A stretch of DNA of 64,000 bases, taken from Paenibacillus rhizophilus (GTDB lineage: Bacteria > Bacillota > Bacilli > Paenibacillales > Paenibacillaceae). Shown one piece after another: positions 39,217-48,581 of the stretch (its first letter is position 1; each line of letters opens with the position of its first letter). The stretch lies in the NCBI RefSeq assembly GCF_003854965.1, contig NZ_RQPI01000014.1, positions 1-64,000 of the forward strand, in the 5' to 3' direction. Below the pieces are notes generated by a model. That model did no database searches. It worked only from the letters and a program-made list of their open reading frames with translations, and was not told the origin of the DNA. Made by a program: the position numbers and the translations under genes.

Positions 39217-40605
39217 TTACTTGTGTATTTTTTTCTCCATAGAATTTTGGTAACCTATTGTGTAGGTCAAAATAAAAGCCACAGAGAAAGCGACAACGTT
39301 TACAAGAATATAAAGGGGCAATTGGTTATTCAAGTAAAGTAATATTCCAGGAATAGCTGTTAGCGCCATTCCAGTGGCTTTTAAATGTAAAATAGAGGCT
39401 AAAAATCCACCAACTCCTCCACCGATCATCGACATAATAAAAGGTCTCACTAAAGGAAGTGTTACACCAAAAACTGCTGGTTCAGTTATACCTAGAGCTG
39501 CGGAAAAACTAGATGGATATGCAATTTGCTTCAACTGTCGGGAACTTGCTTTGATTGCCACGGCTAAAGCTGCTCCGGCTTGAGCAACATTCCCAGGTGA
39601 AATCGGATTCAACGTATTCCAACCCGTCTGTGTGAGCATATTGATTTCCAAAAAACTTATAATGTGGTGAATCCCAAAGATCCCTAACAATTGACTGAAA
39701 CTACCATATAGTAAGCCGCCAAGACCAAATGGCAACTCAAGTAAAAACTCAACACCGTGTAACACAAGTATTTCAATTTGATGAAAAATAGGTCCAATAA
39801 TAAATAGTGCTAATGTAATAGAAGAAAGAAGCGTCAAGAATGGAGTTAAAATAAGATCAAGTGAATTCGGAATTTTCGTTCGTAAAAACTTTTCAATTTT
39901 AGAACCCACAATCCCTATAATAAATGCGGGCAGTACAGAACCTTGATATCCCAAAACTTTAATAAAGCCGAAAAATACTAATGGTTCTGCTAAGTTCTGT
40001 CCTACTTCGTATGCATTTGGCAATCCTGGATTAACAAGCATTAGTCCGATTACAATGCCTAATACTGGGCTGCCTCCAAATACTCTAAACGTTGACCAAC
40101 AAATTAGTGCAGGTAAAAAAGCGAAAGCTGTGTCCGTTAAAACCTGTGTAAATAACAATAGTTCTTTAGGAACACTTTCAGGTGTTAAGCCCACTAATCC
40201 TAAGACGGCTTCCTGGGTTAGCAAACTTCTCAATCCCATAAATAAACCGGTTGCTACCAAGACAGGTATAATAGGAACAAAAATGTCTCCAAAAATTCGA
40301 ACTGCTCGCTGAAAGCGATTTCCTTCTTTTTTAACAGAAGTCTTATTTTGAATGTTCCCATCCAATAACTTCATAACTTCCGCATAAATTTTATTAACTA
40401 ATCCGGTTCCCAAAATAATCTGAAATTGACCAGAATTAAAGAAACTTCCCTTAACTTTATCAAGTTTCGCAATTTCATCAGCATTAATTTTTTCTTTTTC
40501 AACGGTGATAATCCGCAGTCTTGTAGCACAATGTTCTACAGAATGGATATTTTCGCTTCCACCGATTAATTCTATAATCTTTTTGGCCAATTCTTGATCA
40601 TTCAT
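39217..40605 (-). CDS. Sucrose-type PTS transporter, EIIBC
   Basis: A 462-residue phosphotransferase permease. The EIIB domain (residues 1-85) carries the phospho-cysteine in VEHCATRLRI. The EIIC domain of about 340 residues has some ten hydrophobic segments and the glucose/sucrose-superfamily motif ITEPAVFGVTLPLVRPF. It fits the ScrA/SacP type, which lacks its own EIIA and borrows one. It imports sucrose as sucrose-6-phosphate, the substrate of the hydrolase encoded 13 bases upstream. The ATG at 40605 is supported by AAGGAGAG. Codon use is strongly A+T-biased. Confidence 0.9.
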   Translation of the reverse strand: MNDQELAKKIIELIGGSENIHSVEHCATRLRIITVEKEKINADEIAKLDKVKGSFFNSGQFQIILGTGLVNKIYAEVMKLLDGNIQNKTSVKKEGNRFQRAVRIFGDIFVPIIPVLVATGLFMGLRSLLTQEAVLGLVGLTPESVPKELLLFTQVLTDTAFAFLPALICWSTFRVFGGSPVLGIVIGLMLVNPGLPNAYEVGQNLAEPLVFFGFIKVLGYQGSVLPAFIIGIVGSKIEKFLRTKIPNSLDLILTPFLTLLSSITLALFIIGPIFHQIEILVLHGVEFLLELPFGLGGLLYGSFSQLLGIFGIHHIISFLEINMLTQTGWNTLNPISPGNVAQAGAALAVAIKASSRQLKQIAYPSSFSAALGITEPAVFGVTLPLVRPFIMSMIGGGVGGFLASILHLKATGMALTAIPGILLYLNNQLPLYILVNVVAFSVAFILTYTIGYQNSMEKKIHK

Positions 40606-40618
40606 ATTATGCTCTCCT

Positions 40619-41974
40619 TCAAAATGAAAAATAGAGTAATTCACCTTTTTGCTGCAATCCCACATATTTCACACTTAAATTTTCTTCCTCTGTAAAGTAT
40701 CTCAATGAAAAAACGCATTCTCCATCATTCACGAAAATCTCTATAGAGGAGTTATCGCTGTAAATACTCATTTGGGACAGGCTTTGGACCTGTTTTACTT
40801 TCGTTTCCTTTTTACCGGTTACCCAATTCTCCCGCGTGACAGAGAATACGTTTTTCTTACTGCAATAATGAATTTCTACTGCACAATTTCTTAAAAACAA
40901 TTTAAAATCAGCAGTACAATCTTTTCTACTCAACTCTAGTTCAAATCGCCCACTCTCTAATTCAAAACAACCTTGGGAAGATGTAAATCTCTGTTCACGT
41001 TTTCTCAGTTGTTTTACCTCTTCAATTGGTTTTTGTTTAATTTCCCCATTCTCCCGTGTTATAACACGTGGCAAAGTCAAACAATGCAAGTAACCATATT
41101 GTTTAGTAGGGCAAAGATACTCCTCATTCTCAGACATTCGGGACATCCATCCCACCATAATTCGTCTCCCTTTAGGATCGAAAAAAGATTGAGGTGCATA
41201 GAAATCAAATCCATAGTCAAGTAACTGTAAAGAGCTTTTTGGTAGAAATTTTTTTGCTTTTTCATCAAATTTTCCAGATATAAAGGCTGCATAACTAGAA
41301 ACTTCCGTTAAATCATCTTCTTGTTCTGGTCTCACTTGAGGACAGCAAACCAATATATCTGTTTCATCATCTATTGAAAATAAATCCGGACACTCACACA
41401 TGTTGTCTAATCGCTCATCATACAAAATATTTTCATATTTCCAATGCAACAAGTCACAAGAAGAATAGAGAGCTATCGCGCCTTTCTGCTCTTTCGTTTG
41501 AGCACCTACTATCATCCACCAATTGTTCTCACCTCTCCAAACTTTTGGATCTCGATGGTGTTCCGTAAACTCCGGGGGCGTTTCAATTGCACGTTCTTCT
41601 TTGATAAAAGTCTGACCATTTTTAGATGTACTGATGCACTGATAGCTTTTTCTCTCCCCGTTATTTTTGGTGTTTCCGGTGTAGAATAAATACATTTCTC
41701 CATCATGTTCTATACTGCTGCCTGAATAAACACCATCTCGATCCAACTTTCTATCTGGAAGAATAGCAGAACCTTGGTTGTTCCAATGAATCATATTGGC
41801 TGAAGTAAACACCCCCCACTCTTTGTATTGATGATTCGTATCAAACCGATTCCATTGGTGGAAAAAATAATACTTATCTTTGAACCAAATGAGTCCATTC
41901 GGATCATTTAATAAACCTCTGTCCGGCTCAATATGATATGTCATTTTATAAGGATTCCTCAAAAAACATCCCAC
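40619..41974 (-). CDS. Sucrose-6-phosphate hydrolase (GH32)
   Basis: A 451-residue GH32 enzyme with all three signatures: nucleophile motif LLNDPNG near residue 21, HRDPK for the RDP motif, and acid/base ECPDLF. It lacks a signal peptide, so it acts on sucrose-6-phosphate brought in by the PTS encoded just downstream. It probably starts at GTG 41974, giving RNPYKMTYHIEPDRG; an ATG at 41944 is the alternative, with GAGG 12 bases upstream. It lies between the alpha-galactosidase and PTS genes in one leftward operon. Its base composition is A+T-rich, like the whole island. Confidence 0.9.
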   Translation of the reverse strand: MGCFLRNPYKMTYHIEPDRGLLNDPNGLIWFKDKYYFFHQWNRFDTNHQYKEWGVFTSANMIHWNNQGSAILPDRKLDRDGVYSGSSIEHDGEMYLFYTGNTKNNGERKSYQCISTSKNGQTFIKEERAIETPPEFTEHHRDPKVWRGENNWWMIVGAQTKEQKGAIALYSSCDLLHWKYENILYDERLDNMCECPDLFSIDDETDILVCCPQVRPEQEDDLTEVSSYAAFISGKFDEKAKKFLPKSSLQLLDYGFDFYAPQSFFDPKGRRIMVGWMSRMSENEEYLCPTKQYGYLHCLTLPRVITRENGEIKQKPIEEVKQLRKREQRFTSSQGCFELESGRFELELSRKDCTADFKLFLRNCAVEIHYCSKKNVFSVTRENWVTGKKETKVKQVQSLSQMSIYSDNSSIEIFVNDGECVFSLRYFTEEENLSVKYVGLQQKGELLYFSF

Positions 41975-42002
41975 TCTCCAACATAAATTTACTGAATTTC
42001 AT

Positions 42003-44195
42003 TTACACACTATGTTTTTTAAATCTCCAGAACATACTTGAAAAGTCTTGCTTGATTGTTGACAGCGTAATACCAACATTCATCAGCTCATCTCCTCCAA
42101 ACAACTCTCCTGACTCAACATTTTCATAAACATAATCTGGATGTAACCCTTTAAATTTTATCGTTCGAAGTGGAGCTGCCGGTTGTGATAATACTTTGAA
42201 ATAATAAGCTGCTGCTTCTGATTGATCTTCGGAAACAAAGTTCCATGCAGCTTCATTTCCATCAAAGGGGTTAAATATTCTATAAAATCTGCCAAATTGA
42301 ATAAGTGGCCGAATCTCTTTATACAAAGCAATTTGTTCTTTAACTGCTTCTTTTTCTTCCTCTGTTAACTTCGTTAAGTCCAGCTCATAACCAAGGTTTC
42401 CAGACATGGCGACATACCCTCTTGTCTCAAGAGGAGTCATTCTTCCAACTTGATGATTCGGGACAGATGAAACGTGCGCCCCCATTGTAATCGGCGGATA
42501 AACAAGACTTGTACCATATTGAATTTTCAAACGACAAATGGCATCTGTGTTATCGCTTGTCCATATTTGCGGCATATAATAAAGCATCCCTGCGTCAAAG
42601 CGACCTCCACCACTTGAACAACTCTCAAACAATATATTTGGAAATCTCGCTGTAATTTCTTCCATAATTTTGTACAATCCTAATATATAGCGGTGAGCGG
42701 TTTCACGCTGTCGTTCAGGTGATAACGCCATTGACCCTATATCCGTCATATGACGATTCATATCCCACTTTACATAGGTTATGGGAGCATCCGATAAAAT
42801 ATCTGATAACGCTTTAATAACGTAATCACAGACGTCCTGTCTCGATAAATCCAAAACGAGCTGGTTCCGTCCTAACGTATGAGGGCGATCCGGTACTTGT
42901 AAACACCAATCTGGATGAGTTCGATATAATTCACTATCTATAGAAACCATTTCAGGTTCAAACCATAGGCCAAACTCCATACCAAGATTACGAACACGGT
43001 TCGCAAGATCAGCTAAACCATTGGGAAGTTTACGCTGATTGACTACCCAATCCCCTAACGAACTTTTACTGTCATCACGTTTTCCAAACCATCCATCATC
43101 TAGTACAAATAGTTCTATTCCTAATTGATTTGCTTCATTGGCAATTTGTTCAATTTTCTCTGCGTCAAAATCAAAATAAGTAGCTTCCCAATTATTAATT
43201 AGAATCGGACGTACCCTATCTCGAAATGGAACGCGGCATAGCCTTTTACTATATAAATCGTGATAAATTCTGGACATATCACCCAAGCCTTTTGCCGTGT
43301 AAACCAATATAACCTCAGGCGTTTGAAAGGTTTCCCCCGGCTCTAACAACCATGAGAAATCGAAAGGATTAATCCCTATAGATACTCTTGTATTGCGATA
43401 TGGGTCCACTTGGACTTGTGCGGTAAAATTTCCGCTATAAACAAGGTTAAACGCATACACTTCACCTTGATCTTCATCTGTTCCTTTTCTTACTAATGCC
43501 AAGAACGGCGCTTGTTGAGGACTGCTGGCTCCCCGGCAACTATCGACCATTTGAATTCCCGGTACAATTCTACGTCTTTCAATATTTTTTTCATTAATAT
43601 GGGCACCATACAATGTGATTAATTCAAATTCATCATCACGGAAATCAACACTTGTACTTAGCGCTCGCAGTATTTTTAAATTTTGTGAGCCTTGATTATC
43701 AAACTGAACAGATCTGGTGATGACATCTCGATCTGCATACAAACTATATGCTAACGTAGCAGTCAGTCCCAGCATTCGGTCTTCCATAATGATTTCAAGT
43801 GTTTCCGCTTCGTTGTCATCCTCTACATAAGTAGATGGTAGCCCTTTCAATTTTGGTTTACCTTTATACATCCGATGTTTCTTATAACGAAGGTCTGTCA
43901 CGATAGAGCCATTGTCTAATTGGATTTGATAAGCTGGAATTCTAAAATCACCATTTCCATATGCAGGATACTCCTGAGGCAGCGTATCTAGCGAGAATGT
44001 ACGATCTGACGCATCCGGGTTAGGTGAAAACCCCCGTTCCATAAAGATAATTTTGTTGCTTCCACGATAGGAGTGAACTCTCTTCCCCCAGTATAAGTGG
44101 GCTAAATAGCCATCTCGTATAACCTGCATGACATAACTCGTGTTGTTCCCTTGCAAATGAAATAACAGTTGGTCATCATCGATGTAAATAGTCAC
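42003..44195 (-). CDS. Alpha-galactosidase (GH36)
   Basis: A 730-residue GH36 enzyme of normal length. FVLDDGWFGKRDDSKSSLGDW lies at the barrel start, the nucleophile aspartate is in YVKWDMNRHMTD, and the acid/base aspartate is in CSSGGGRFDAGMLYYMPQIWTSDNTDA. It removes alpha-1,6-galactose from raffinose or melibiose in the cytosol. The GTG at 44195 is chosen because GGGGGG lies eight bases upstream; a longer reading runs through a probable operator. It heads the operon with sucrose-6-phosphate hydrolase and sucrose PTS, and is divergent from an AraC activator. Confidence 0.93.
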   Translation of the reverse strand: MTIYIDDDQLLFHLQGNNTSYVMQVIRDGYLAHLYWGKRVHSYRGSNKIIFMERGFSPNPDASDRTFSLDTLPQEYPAYGNGDFRIPAYQIQLDNGSIVTDLRYKKHRMYKGKPKLKGLPSTYVEDDNEAETLEIIMEDRMLGLTATLAYSLYADRDVITRSVQFDNQGSQNLKILRALSTSVDFRDDEFELITLYGAHINEKNIERRRIVPGIQMVDSCRGASSPQQAPFLALVRKGTDEDQGEVYAFNLVYSGNFTAQVQVDPYRNTRVSIGINPFDFSWLLEPGETFQTPEVILVYTAKGLGDMSRIYHDLYSKRLCRVPFRDRVRPILINNWEATYFDFDAEKIEQIANEANQLGIELFVLDDGWFGKRDDSKSSLGDWVVNQRKLPNGLADLANRVRNLGMEFGLWFEPEMVSIDSELYRTHPDWCLQVPDRPHTLGRNQLVLDLSRQDVCDYVIKALSDILSDAPITYVKWDMNRHMTDIGSMALSPERQRETAHRYILGLYKIMEEITARFPNILFESCSSGGGRFDAGMLYYMPQIWTSDNTDAICRLKIQYGTSLVYPPITMGAHVSSVPNHQVGRMTPLETRGYVAMSGNLGYELDLTKLTEEEKEAVKEQIALYKEIRPLIQFGRFYRIFNPFDGNEAAWNFVSEDQSEAAAYYFKVLSQPAAPLRTIKFKGLHPDYVYENVESGELFGGDELMNVGITLSTIKQDFSSMFWRFKKHSV

Positions 44196-44219
44196 AACAA
44201 CCCCCCAGATAAGTAAGCA

Positions 44220-44236
44220 TGTATACAATGTATACA
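44220..44236. promoter_or_regulatory. 17-base palindrome before the alpha-galactosidase gene
   Basis: TGTATACAATGTATACA at 44220-44236 is a perfect dyad around a single central base, 25-41 bases before the alpha-galactosidase start. The position suits an operator. The divergent AraC protein usually binds direct repeats, so another regulator may use this site. Confidence 0.5.
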
Positions 44237-44382
44237 CCTTCACTATTGAATGAAATATATTGCATGACTTAATGCTTATGGATTCATTCTAATAGTTTTA
44301 TTTCCATACTTATATGGAACTATGTAGACTCATTATGGTACGATGTGATAACTTGAAATCATTTTCAATTTGAGGTGAAACC

Positions 44383-45216
44383 ATGCTTTTGAACTTTTCC
44401 AACAGTTCTCGCAACAATCTGGACTTGAATCTGTACACATGCGGGAGAGAAGCTTGTATAAATAAATATTCATATGGTCCAGCGATACGAAGCGGATACA
44501 TTATTCACTATATTTTAAAAGGAAAAGGGATTTTTAAAGTTCACGATAAAATCTATCATCTTGGAAAAAATGAAGCGTTCTTAATTGAGCCAAACATTTT
44601 AATTTATTATGAAGCGGACGCCGATGATCCGTGGGAGTATACCTGGGTCGGATTTCAAGGGATAAAGGCCAAAGAATATCTGAACAGGACGAGTTTAAGT
44701 ACAGACAATCCGGTGTTCTCTCCTTATGATGACAAGAGATTAGCCAGTTGTATTGAACACCTCATTGCAGCATCAAAGAACAATTCAAATAGAGACCTGC
44801 TGTTGAATTCAAAGTTATATGAGTTTTTATACTTATTGTGTGAAATGTATCCGAACCGTGAAGTCAATATTGCAGAGAGACAACAAAAATATATCGAAGA
44901 AGCCATGCTTTTTATTGAACAAAATTATTCTCACAACATTACCATCCATGAAGTTGCAAAATATATATCGATTGACCGCTCCTACCTGCACCGCTTGTTC
45001 AAGCACTATCTGAATAAGTCTCCGCAAGAGTTTCTGCTGAATATAAGAATGGAAAAAGCATGTCAGTTGTTAAGAGATTCTTCTCTAAAAATTGGAGATA
45101 TCGCCCGTTCGGTGGGTTATAACGATGTTCTTCTATTCTCTAAAACATTTAAAAAAATGAAGGACTGCACTCCATCTGAATATAAAAAGGGGACTGCCCG
45201 GGCATCAGAGAATTAG
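44383..45216 (+). CDS. AraC-family regulator of the raffinose/sucrose operon
   Basis: A 277-residue regulator with an N-terminal cupin-like arabinose-binding fold (GYIIHYILKGKGIFKVHDKIYHLGKNEAFLIEPNILIYYEAD) and C-terminal HTH pair (ITIHEVAKYISIDRSYLHRLFKHYLNKSPQEFLLNIRMEKACQLL and KIGDIARSVGYNDVLLFSKTFKK). It resembles MsmR/RafR, which activate raffinose-type operons. It is divergent from the alpha-galactosidase gene, its presumed target, and is equally A+T-rich. The ATG has GAGGTGA upstream. The inducer, possibly melibiose or raffinose, is inferred. Confidence 0.9.
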   Translation: MLLNFSNSSRNNLDLNLYTCGREACINKYSYGPAIRSGYIIHYILKGKGIFKVHDKIYHLGKNEAFLIEPNILIYYEADADDPWEYTWVGFQGIKAKEYLNRTSLSTDNPVFSPYDDKRLASCIEHLIAASKNNSNRDLLLNSKLYEFLYLLCEMYPNREVNIAERQQKYIEEAMLFIEQNYSHNITIHEVAKYISIDRSYLHRLFKHYLNKSPQEFLLNIRMEKACQLLRDSSLKIGDIARSVGYNDVLLFSKTFKKMKDCTPSEYKKGTARASEN

Positions 45217-45352
45217 GCAATCATTTAAGACAAATGACATTCAAATCGCTGCGAAAGAAAATGCCAAGCGGGCATTGTTTGTCAGCAAGATAGAGAGTTC
45301 TATACTGGATGCGATACTCCGGTTAACCCATTTGTTGGACAATCCGAAAGAC
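45211..45352. pseudogene. Scar: AraC promoter fragment joined to AraC internal fragment
   Basis: 45236-45352 matches 38460-38576 inside the AraC gene at about 107 of 117 positions. 45211-45236 (ATTAGGCAATCATTTAAG onward) matches the reverse complement of 38006-38031, the promoter side of the same gene, at about 22 of 25 positions. No start or HTH region is present. It marks the right edge of the A+T-rich sugar island and looks like the remains of another AraC gene. Confidence 0.75.
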
Positions 45353-45391
45353 AAAAAACTGCCCCAAATGAAATGATTCATTTGGGGCAGT
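45353..45391 (-). terminator. Terminator of the MFS-AKR transcript
   Basis: ACTGCCCCAAATGAA (45358-45372) pairs perfectly with TTCATTTGGGGCAGT (45377-45391) around ATGA. On the minus strand it is followed by TTTTTG. It lies 32 bases past the MFS stop. Confidence 0.88.
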
Positions 45392-45423
45392 AATCGACAG
45401 TAGCAAACGGGAAGATTTGTCCG

Positions 45424-46596
45424 TCACTTCGCCTCTATACTATTGTGGGACGAACGGGCAAAGCTAAATGAGGCAGCCGCAATACAGACAGCAACCGCGA
45501 CGGATGCAGCCCCGGTCCAACTGACCGCCAGCATCGATGCGTTTCTCACGGCAATCCCCCCGATTCCGGCGGCCGCGGCTATGCTTAGCTGTAAGATAGA
45601 ACCGTACAGGCTGAGCATGATTCCTGAGGCTTCCGGAGCAAGCAAGACCAGGTTATACTGCATACCCGGGCCGGATGACCAGGCCGAGAAAGCCCACAGC
45701 ATCAAGAGCGGAATGGCGACGAAGGTTGATCCGGCGATCGTGGACAGTAACACAAGAGCGATGACATGGACAACCATGCCGCCCACAAGTGTTCGGGGGA
45801 TACCGATCCGATCCGTCAGGAATCCGCCAAACTTGGAACCTACTAACGTAGCGATTCCGAAGGCAAAGAGAGCAACGCTCACTTCCCGTTCGCTCATCCG
45901 TGGAACGGTTAACAGGAAGGGGGCGATATATGAAAAAAGCACGGCATATCCTAAATGCCAGAAGAATATTACACCAAGGCCGATTACGATTTTCGGATTC
46001 TTCAAAAGAGCGAGCTGCTTGCCCAGAGGGACGGCTTCCTCGCCATTTGTGGCCGGAATCATTCGCGACACAGTGAAGATGGCCAGCAGGCTGAGAATAC
46101 CGATCCCCCAGAAGATTACCCTCCAATCGTAAGCTGCGGCCACAACACGGCCAATGGGGACGCCGGCAATGAGGGCTGCACTGGCTCCCGTTATAACGGT
46201 GGCAATCGCCCCGGCCCGGCGTTCAGGTGAAGCCAGCCTTGACGCGAGCGTCTTGGCGATGGTGGCAAAAACTCCACTTCCTATAGCAAGCAGAACGCGA
46301 GAGAAGATGAGAAACCCAAAGCCGGGAAGGACGACAGTCAAAACGCTGCCGAGCATAATGACGCCCAGAGAAAGCATTAATAGCTTGCGCCGATCCATTT
46401 TCGCCATCGCTATCATTACAACAGGTGTGCCGATTGCATTGGCAATCGCGAATACCGTGATTAGCTGTCCTGCCGACGATACCGAAATATGGGCGGAGGC
46501 CGCTACTTTATCCAAAATGCCTGCAATGATGAACTCCGATGTTGCGGTCATGAAGGTAATGAAGGCCAACAAGTAAATTTTCCAGGTGTTGTTCAT
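45424..46596 (-). CDS. MFS transporter (AraJ/YdhP-like)
   Basis: A 390-residue major facilitator with twelve hydrophobic segments. FITFMTATSEFIIAGILDKVA at the start and IANAIGTPVVMIAMAKMDRRKLLML near residue 55 match the AraJ/PbuE-like efflux group, with SRLASPERRAGAIATVITGAS as the loop 4 motif. It probably exports a small molecule. It follows the AKR gene by 21 bases on the same strand and ends at a strong terminator, so the two form an operon. Confidence 0.88.
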   Translation of the reverse strand: MNNTWKIYLLAFITFMTATSEFIIAGILDKVAASAHISVSSAGQLITVFAIANAIGTPVVMIAMAKMDRRKLLMLSLGVIMLGSVLTVVLPGFGFLIFSRVLLAIGSGVFATIAKTLASRLASPERRAGAIATVITGASAALIAGVPIGRVVAAAYDWRVIFWGIGILSLLAIFTVSRMIPATNGEEAVPLGKQLALLKNPKIVIGLGVIFFWHLGYAVLFSYIAPFLLTVPRMSEREVSVALFAFGIATLVGSKFGGFLTDRIGIPRTLVGGMVVHVIALVLLSTIAGSTFVAIPLLMLWAFSAWSSGPGMQYNLVLLAPEASGIMLSLYGSILQLSIAAAAGIGGIAVRNASMLAVSWTGAASVAVAVCIAAASFSFARSSHNSIEAK

Positions 46597-46617
46597 GTTT
46601 TATTCGTCACTGTGGAG

Positions 46618-47601
46618 TTATGTCCACATCGGCAGCAGCGTTTCTCCGCGGTCCGTTGCGGGCGTAGGAGTAACCGAAAGCGAAGAGATTTCATCGCGCC
46701 ATTCCGGAGTCATGTCCACATCGGCCGCGGCGAGCGAATCCTCAAGCTGTTCCAGGTTTCTTGCCCCGATAATCGGAGCCGTTATCACAGGATGCGACAT
46801 CGCCCAGGCGACGGCTAGCGTCGAGGGCTTCACGCCGCGCTCCGAAGCATGTGCAGTAAATCGGTCGGCTACGGCATAATTCATTTCATCCGCGTAGCGG
46901 TCCGTATATCTTTTTTCTTCAACCAACCGCCCCTGCTCCGGTCGTTTGTTCACTCCATATTTACCTGTAAGGAGTCCGGCTCCAAGAGGACTGTAGGAAA
47001 TCACTCCAAGTTGTTCGGAAGCAGCGAGCGGCAAAATTTCCACCTCGGCTTGGCGCTTAACCAGGTTATACATCGGCTGGATCAATTCAAAACGGGCAAG
47101 CTGCTCTTTTGCAGAAATCCCCAATGCCTTGGCCATTTGCCAAGCGGACCAGTTGCTTACTGCCGGATAGAGAATTTTGCCCTGCGCCTGAAGGTCGTCA
47201 AGCGCACGGAGCGTTTCTTCCATCGGAGTCTTTTCATCGAACATATGCACAAAGTAAAAATCGATGCGGTCTGTCTTCAAGCGACGCAGACTATTTTCAA
47301 CTTCGAGCATAATGTGGCGGCGGGAGAGTCCCCCGGCATTAACATCTTTCCCCATGGGATAGAACACTTTGGTGCTCAGTACAATCTCATCCCGGCAATC
47401 CGCAATACACTCTCCCAGTATCTCTTCAGACCGTCCCCCACTATAAACATTCGCTGTGTCAAAAAAGTTAATACCCGCTTCACGGCTGCGCTTGAACATA
47501 GCTTTGGACGTTTCTTCATCCGCATTGCCGCCAAAAGACATCGTACCGAAGCATAAATTCGAGACCTGAATCCCCGTCTTCCCTACTGTGCGATATTTCA
47601 A
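46618..47601 (-). CDS. Aldo/keto reductase
   Basis: A 327-residue reductase with FFDTANVYSGG (catalytic Asp and Tyr), IVLSTKVFYPMGK (Lys) and FYFVHMFDEKTPMEETL (His). The NADPH-binding loop reads APIIGARNLEQLEDSLAAADV. It begins with TTG at 47601, supported by AAGGAGGG. A different paralogue lies at 36931, and two AKR remnants lie at 36798 and 59463. The MFS gene follows by 21 bases. The substrate is unknown; reduction of a toxic aldehyde or ketone is the general expectation. Confidence 0.92.
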   Translation of the reverse strand: MKYRTVGKTGIQVSNLCFGTMSFGGNADEETSKAMFKRSREAGINFFDTANVYSGGRSEEILGECIADCRDEIVLSTKVFYPMGKDVNAGGLSRRHIMLEVENSLRRLKTDRIDFYFVHMFDEKTPMEETLRALDDLQAQGKILYPAVSNWSAWQMAKALGISAKEQLARFELIQPMYNLVKRQAEVEILPLAASEQLGVISYSPLGAGLLTGKYGVNKRPEQGRLVEEKRYTDRYADEMNYAVADRFTAHASERGVKPSTLAVAWAMSHPVITAPIIGARNLEQLEDSLAAADVDMTPEWRDEISSLSVTPTPATDRGETLLPMWT

Positions 47602-47707
47602 TTTGAACCCTCCTTAAATCCCATGCTTGCTGCGTGGGACGAATAATCTTCTCACTGATGGCTAACTCGATGACGCGCCGGTCCGGCATAGATATCAGCC
47701 CGCGCGG

Positions 47708-48550
47708 TTAAGCTTCCTTGTACGCAAGGGAAGCCGACAGATCACGGTAGGCGTTGATCTGCTGCTGGAGCTCGGCGACCTTTCGCTCGGCTTCGGCGAT
47801 CGCATCGGCACCAGCGATCCAGCGCAGCGGCGGCTCCTCCTGGCTCGCGATGGTAATCAGCCCCTTGGCGAGCTTGGCGGGATCGCCGCCCTGCTTGCCG
47901 TTCTGCTCCTCCCACCAAGACCGGGTTTGAGCATTCCGCTCGGCATAATCCTCGATGGACAGTTCCGCGTAGGTCGAAGACTCCGGCTTAAGCAGCTCGG
48001 TTCGGAAGAATCCAGGTTCGACAATGGTCGTTTTGATCCCGAACGGTGCGATGTCGTAGTGCAGCGACTCCATCCAACCCTCAAGACCGAACTTCGAGGT
48101 GGCGTAGGCGGCACAGAACTCATAGCCGACGAGGCCGGCGGTCGAGGAGATGGAGATAATATGGCCGGAGCGGGCCTTGCGCATCACGGGCAGGACTGCC
48201 CAGGTAACGTTCATTGGGCCGATAAGGTTGGTGGCGAGCTGACGCTCGATCTGCTTCGGGCTCAATTCCTCGAAGTAACCGAGATAACAGTTGGCGGCGT
48301 TGTTAACGAGTACATCGATCGTTCCGAACCGGTCAACCGCCGTCTTGACGGCGGCTTCGGCGTCGGTTGGGTTGGTTACGTCCAGCTTCACAACCAGCAG
48401 GTTCTCATCCTCGCCAACGGCCTCGGCCACCGCGTCGGTACTGCGGCCGGTGGCGACGACCTGGTGTCCGGCCGCAAGGGCGGCCTTGGCGATGTCCACG
48501 CCCATGCCGCGTCCTGCACCAGTGATAAACCAAACTTTTTTGTCAGACAT
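47708..48550 (-). CDS. SDR family oxidoreductase
   Basis: A 280-residue classical short-chain dehydrogenase. TGAGRGMGVDIAKAALAAG near residue 10 binds the nucleotide, NNAANCYLGYFEEL follows, and the catalytic set is SISSTAGLVGYEFCAAYATSKFGLEGW with Tyr and Lys in YATSK. The C-terminal extension ends in a helix (AERKVAELQQQINAYRDLS). AGGAGG precedes the ATG. It lies 31 bases after the carboxymuconolactone decarboxylase-type gene on the same strand, and the pair is divergent from a TetR regulator. It is GC-richer than its neighbours. Confidence 0.92.
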   Translation of the reverse strand: MSDKKVWFITGAGRGMGVDIAKAALAAGHQVVATGRSTDAVAEAVGEDENLLVVKLDVTNPTDAEAAVKTAVDRFGTIDVLVNNAANCYLGYFEELSPKQIERQLATNLIGPMNVTWAVLPVMRKARSGHIISISSTAGLVGYEFCAAYATSKFGLEGWMESLHYDIAPFGIKTTIVEPGFFRTELLKPESSTYAELSIEDYAERNAQTRSWWEEQNGKQGGDPAKLAKGLITIASQEEPPLRWIAGADAIAEAERKVAELQQQINAYRDLSASLAYKEA

Positions 48551-48581
48551 ATTTTTTCCTCCTGTATGGTGGTGGTGTCCC

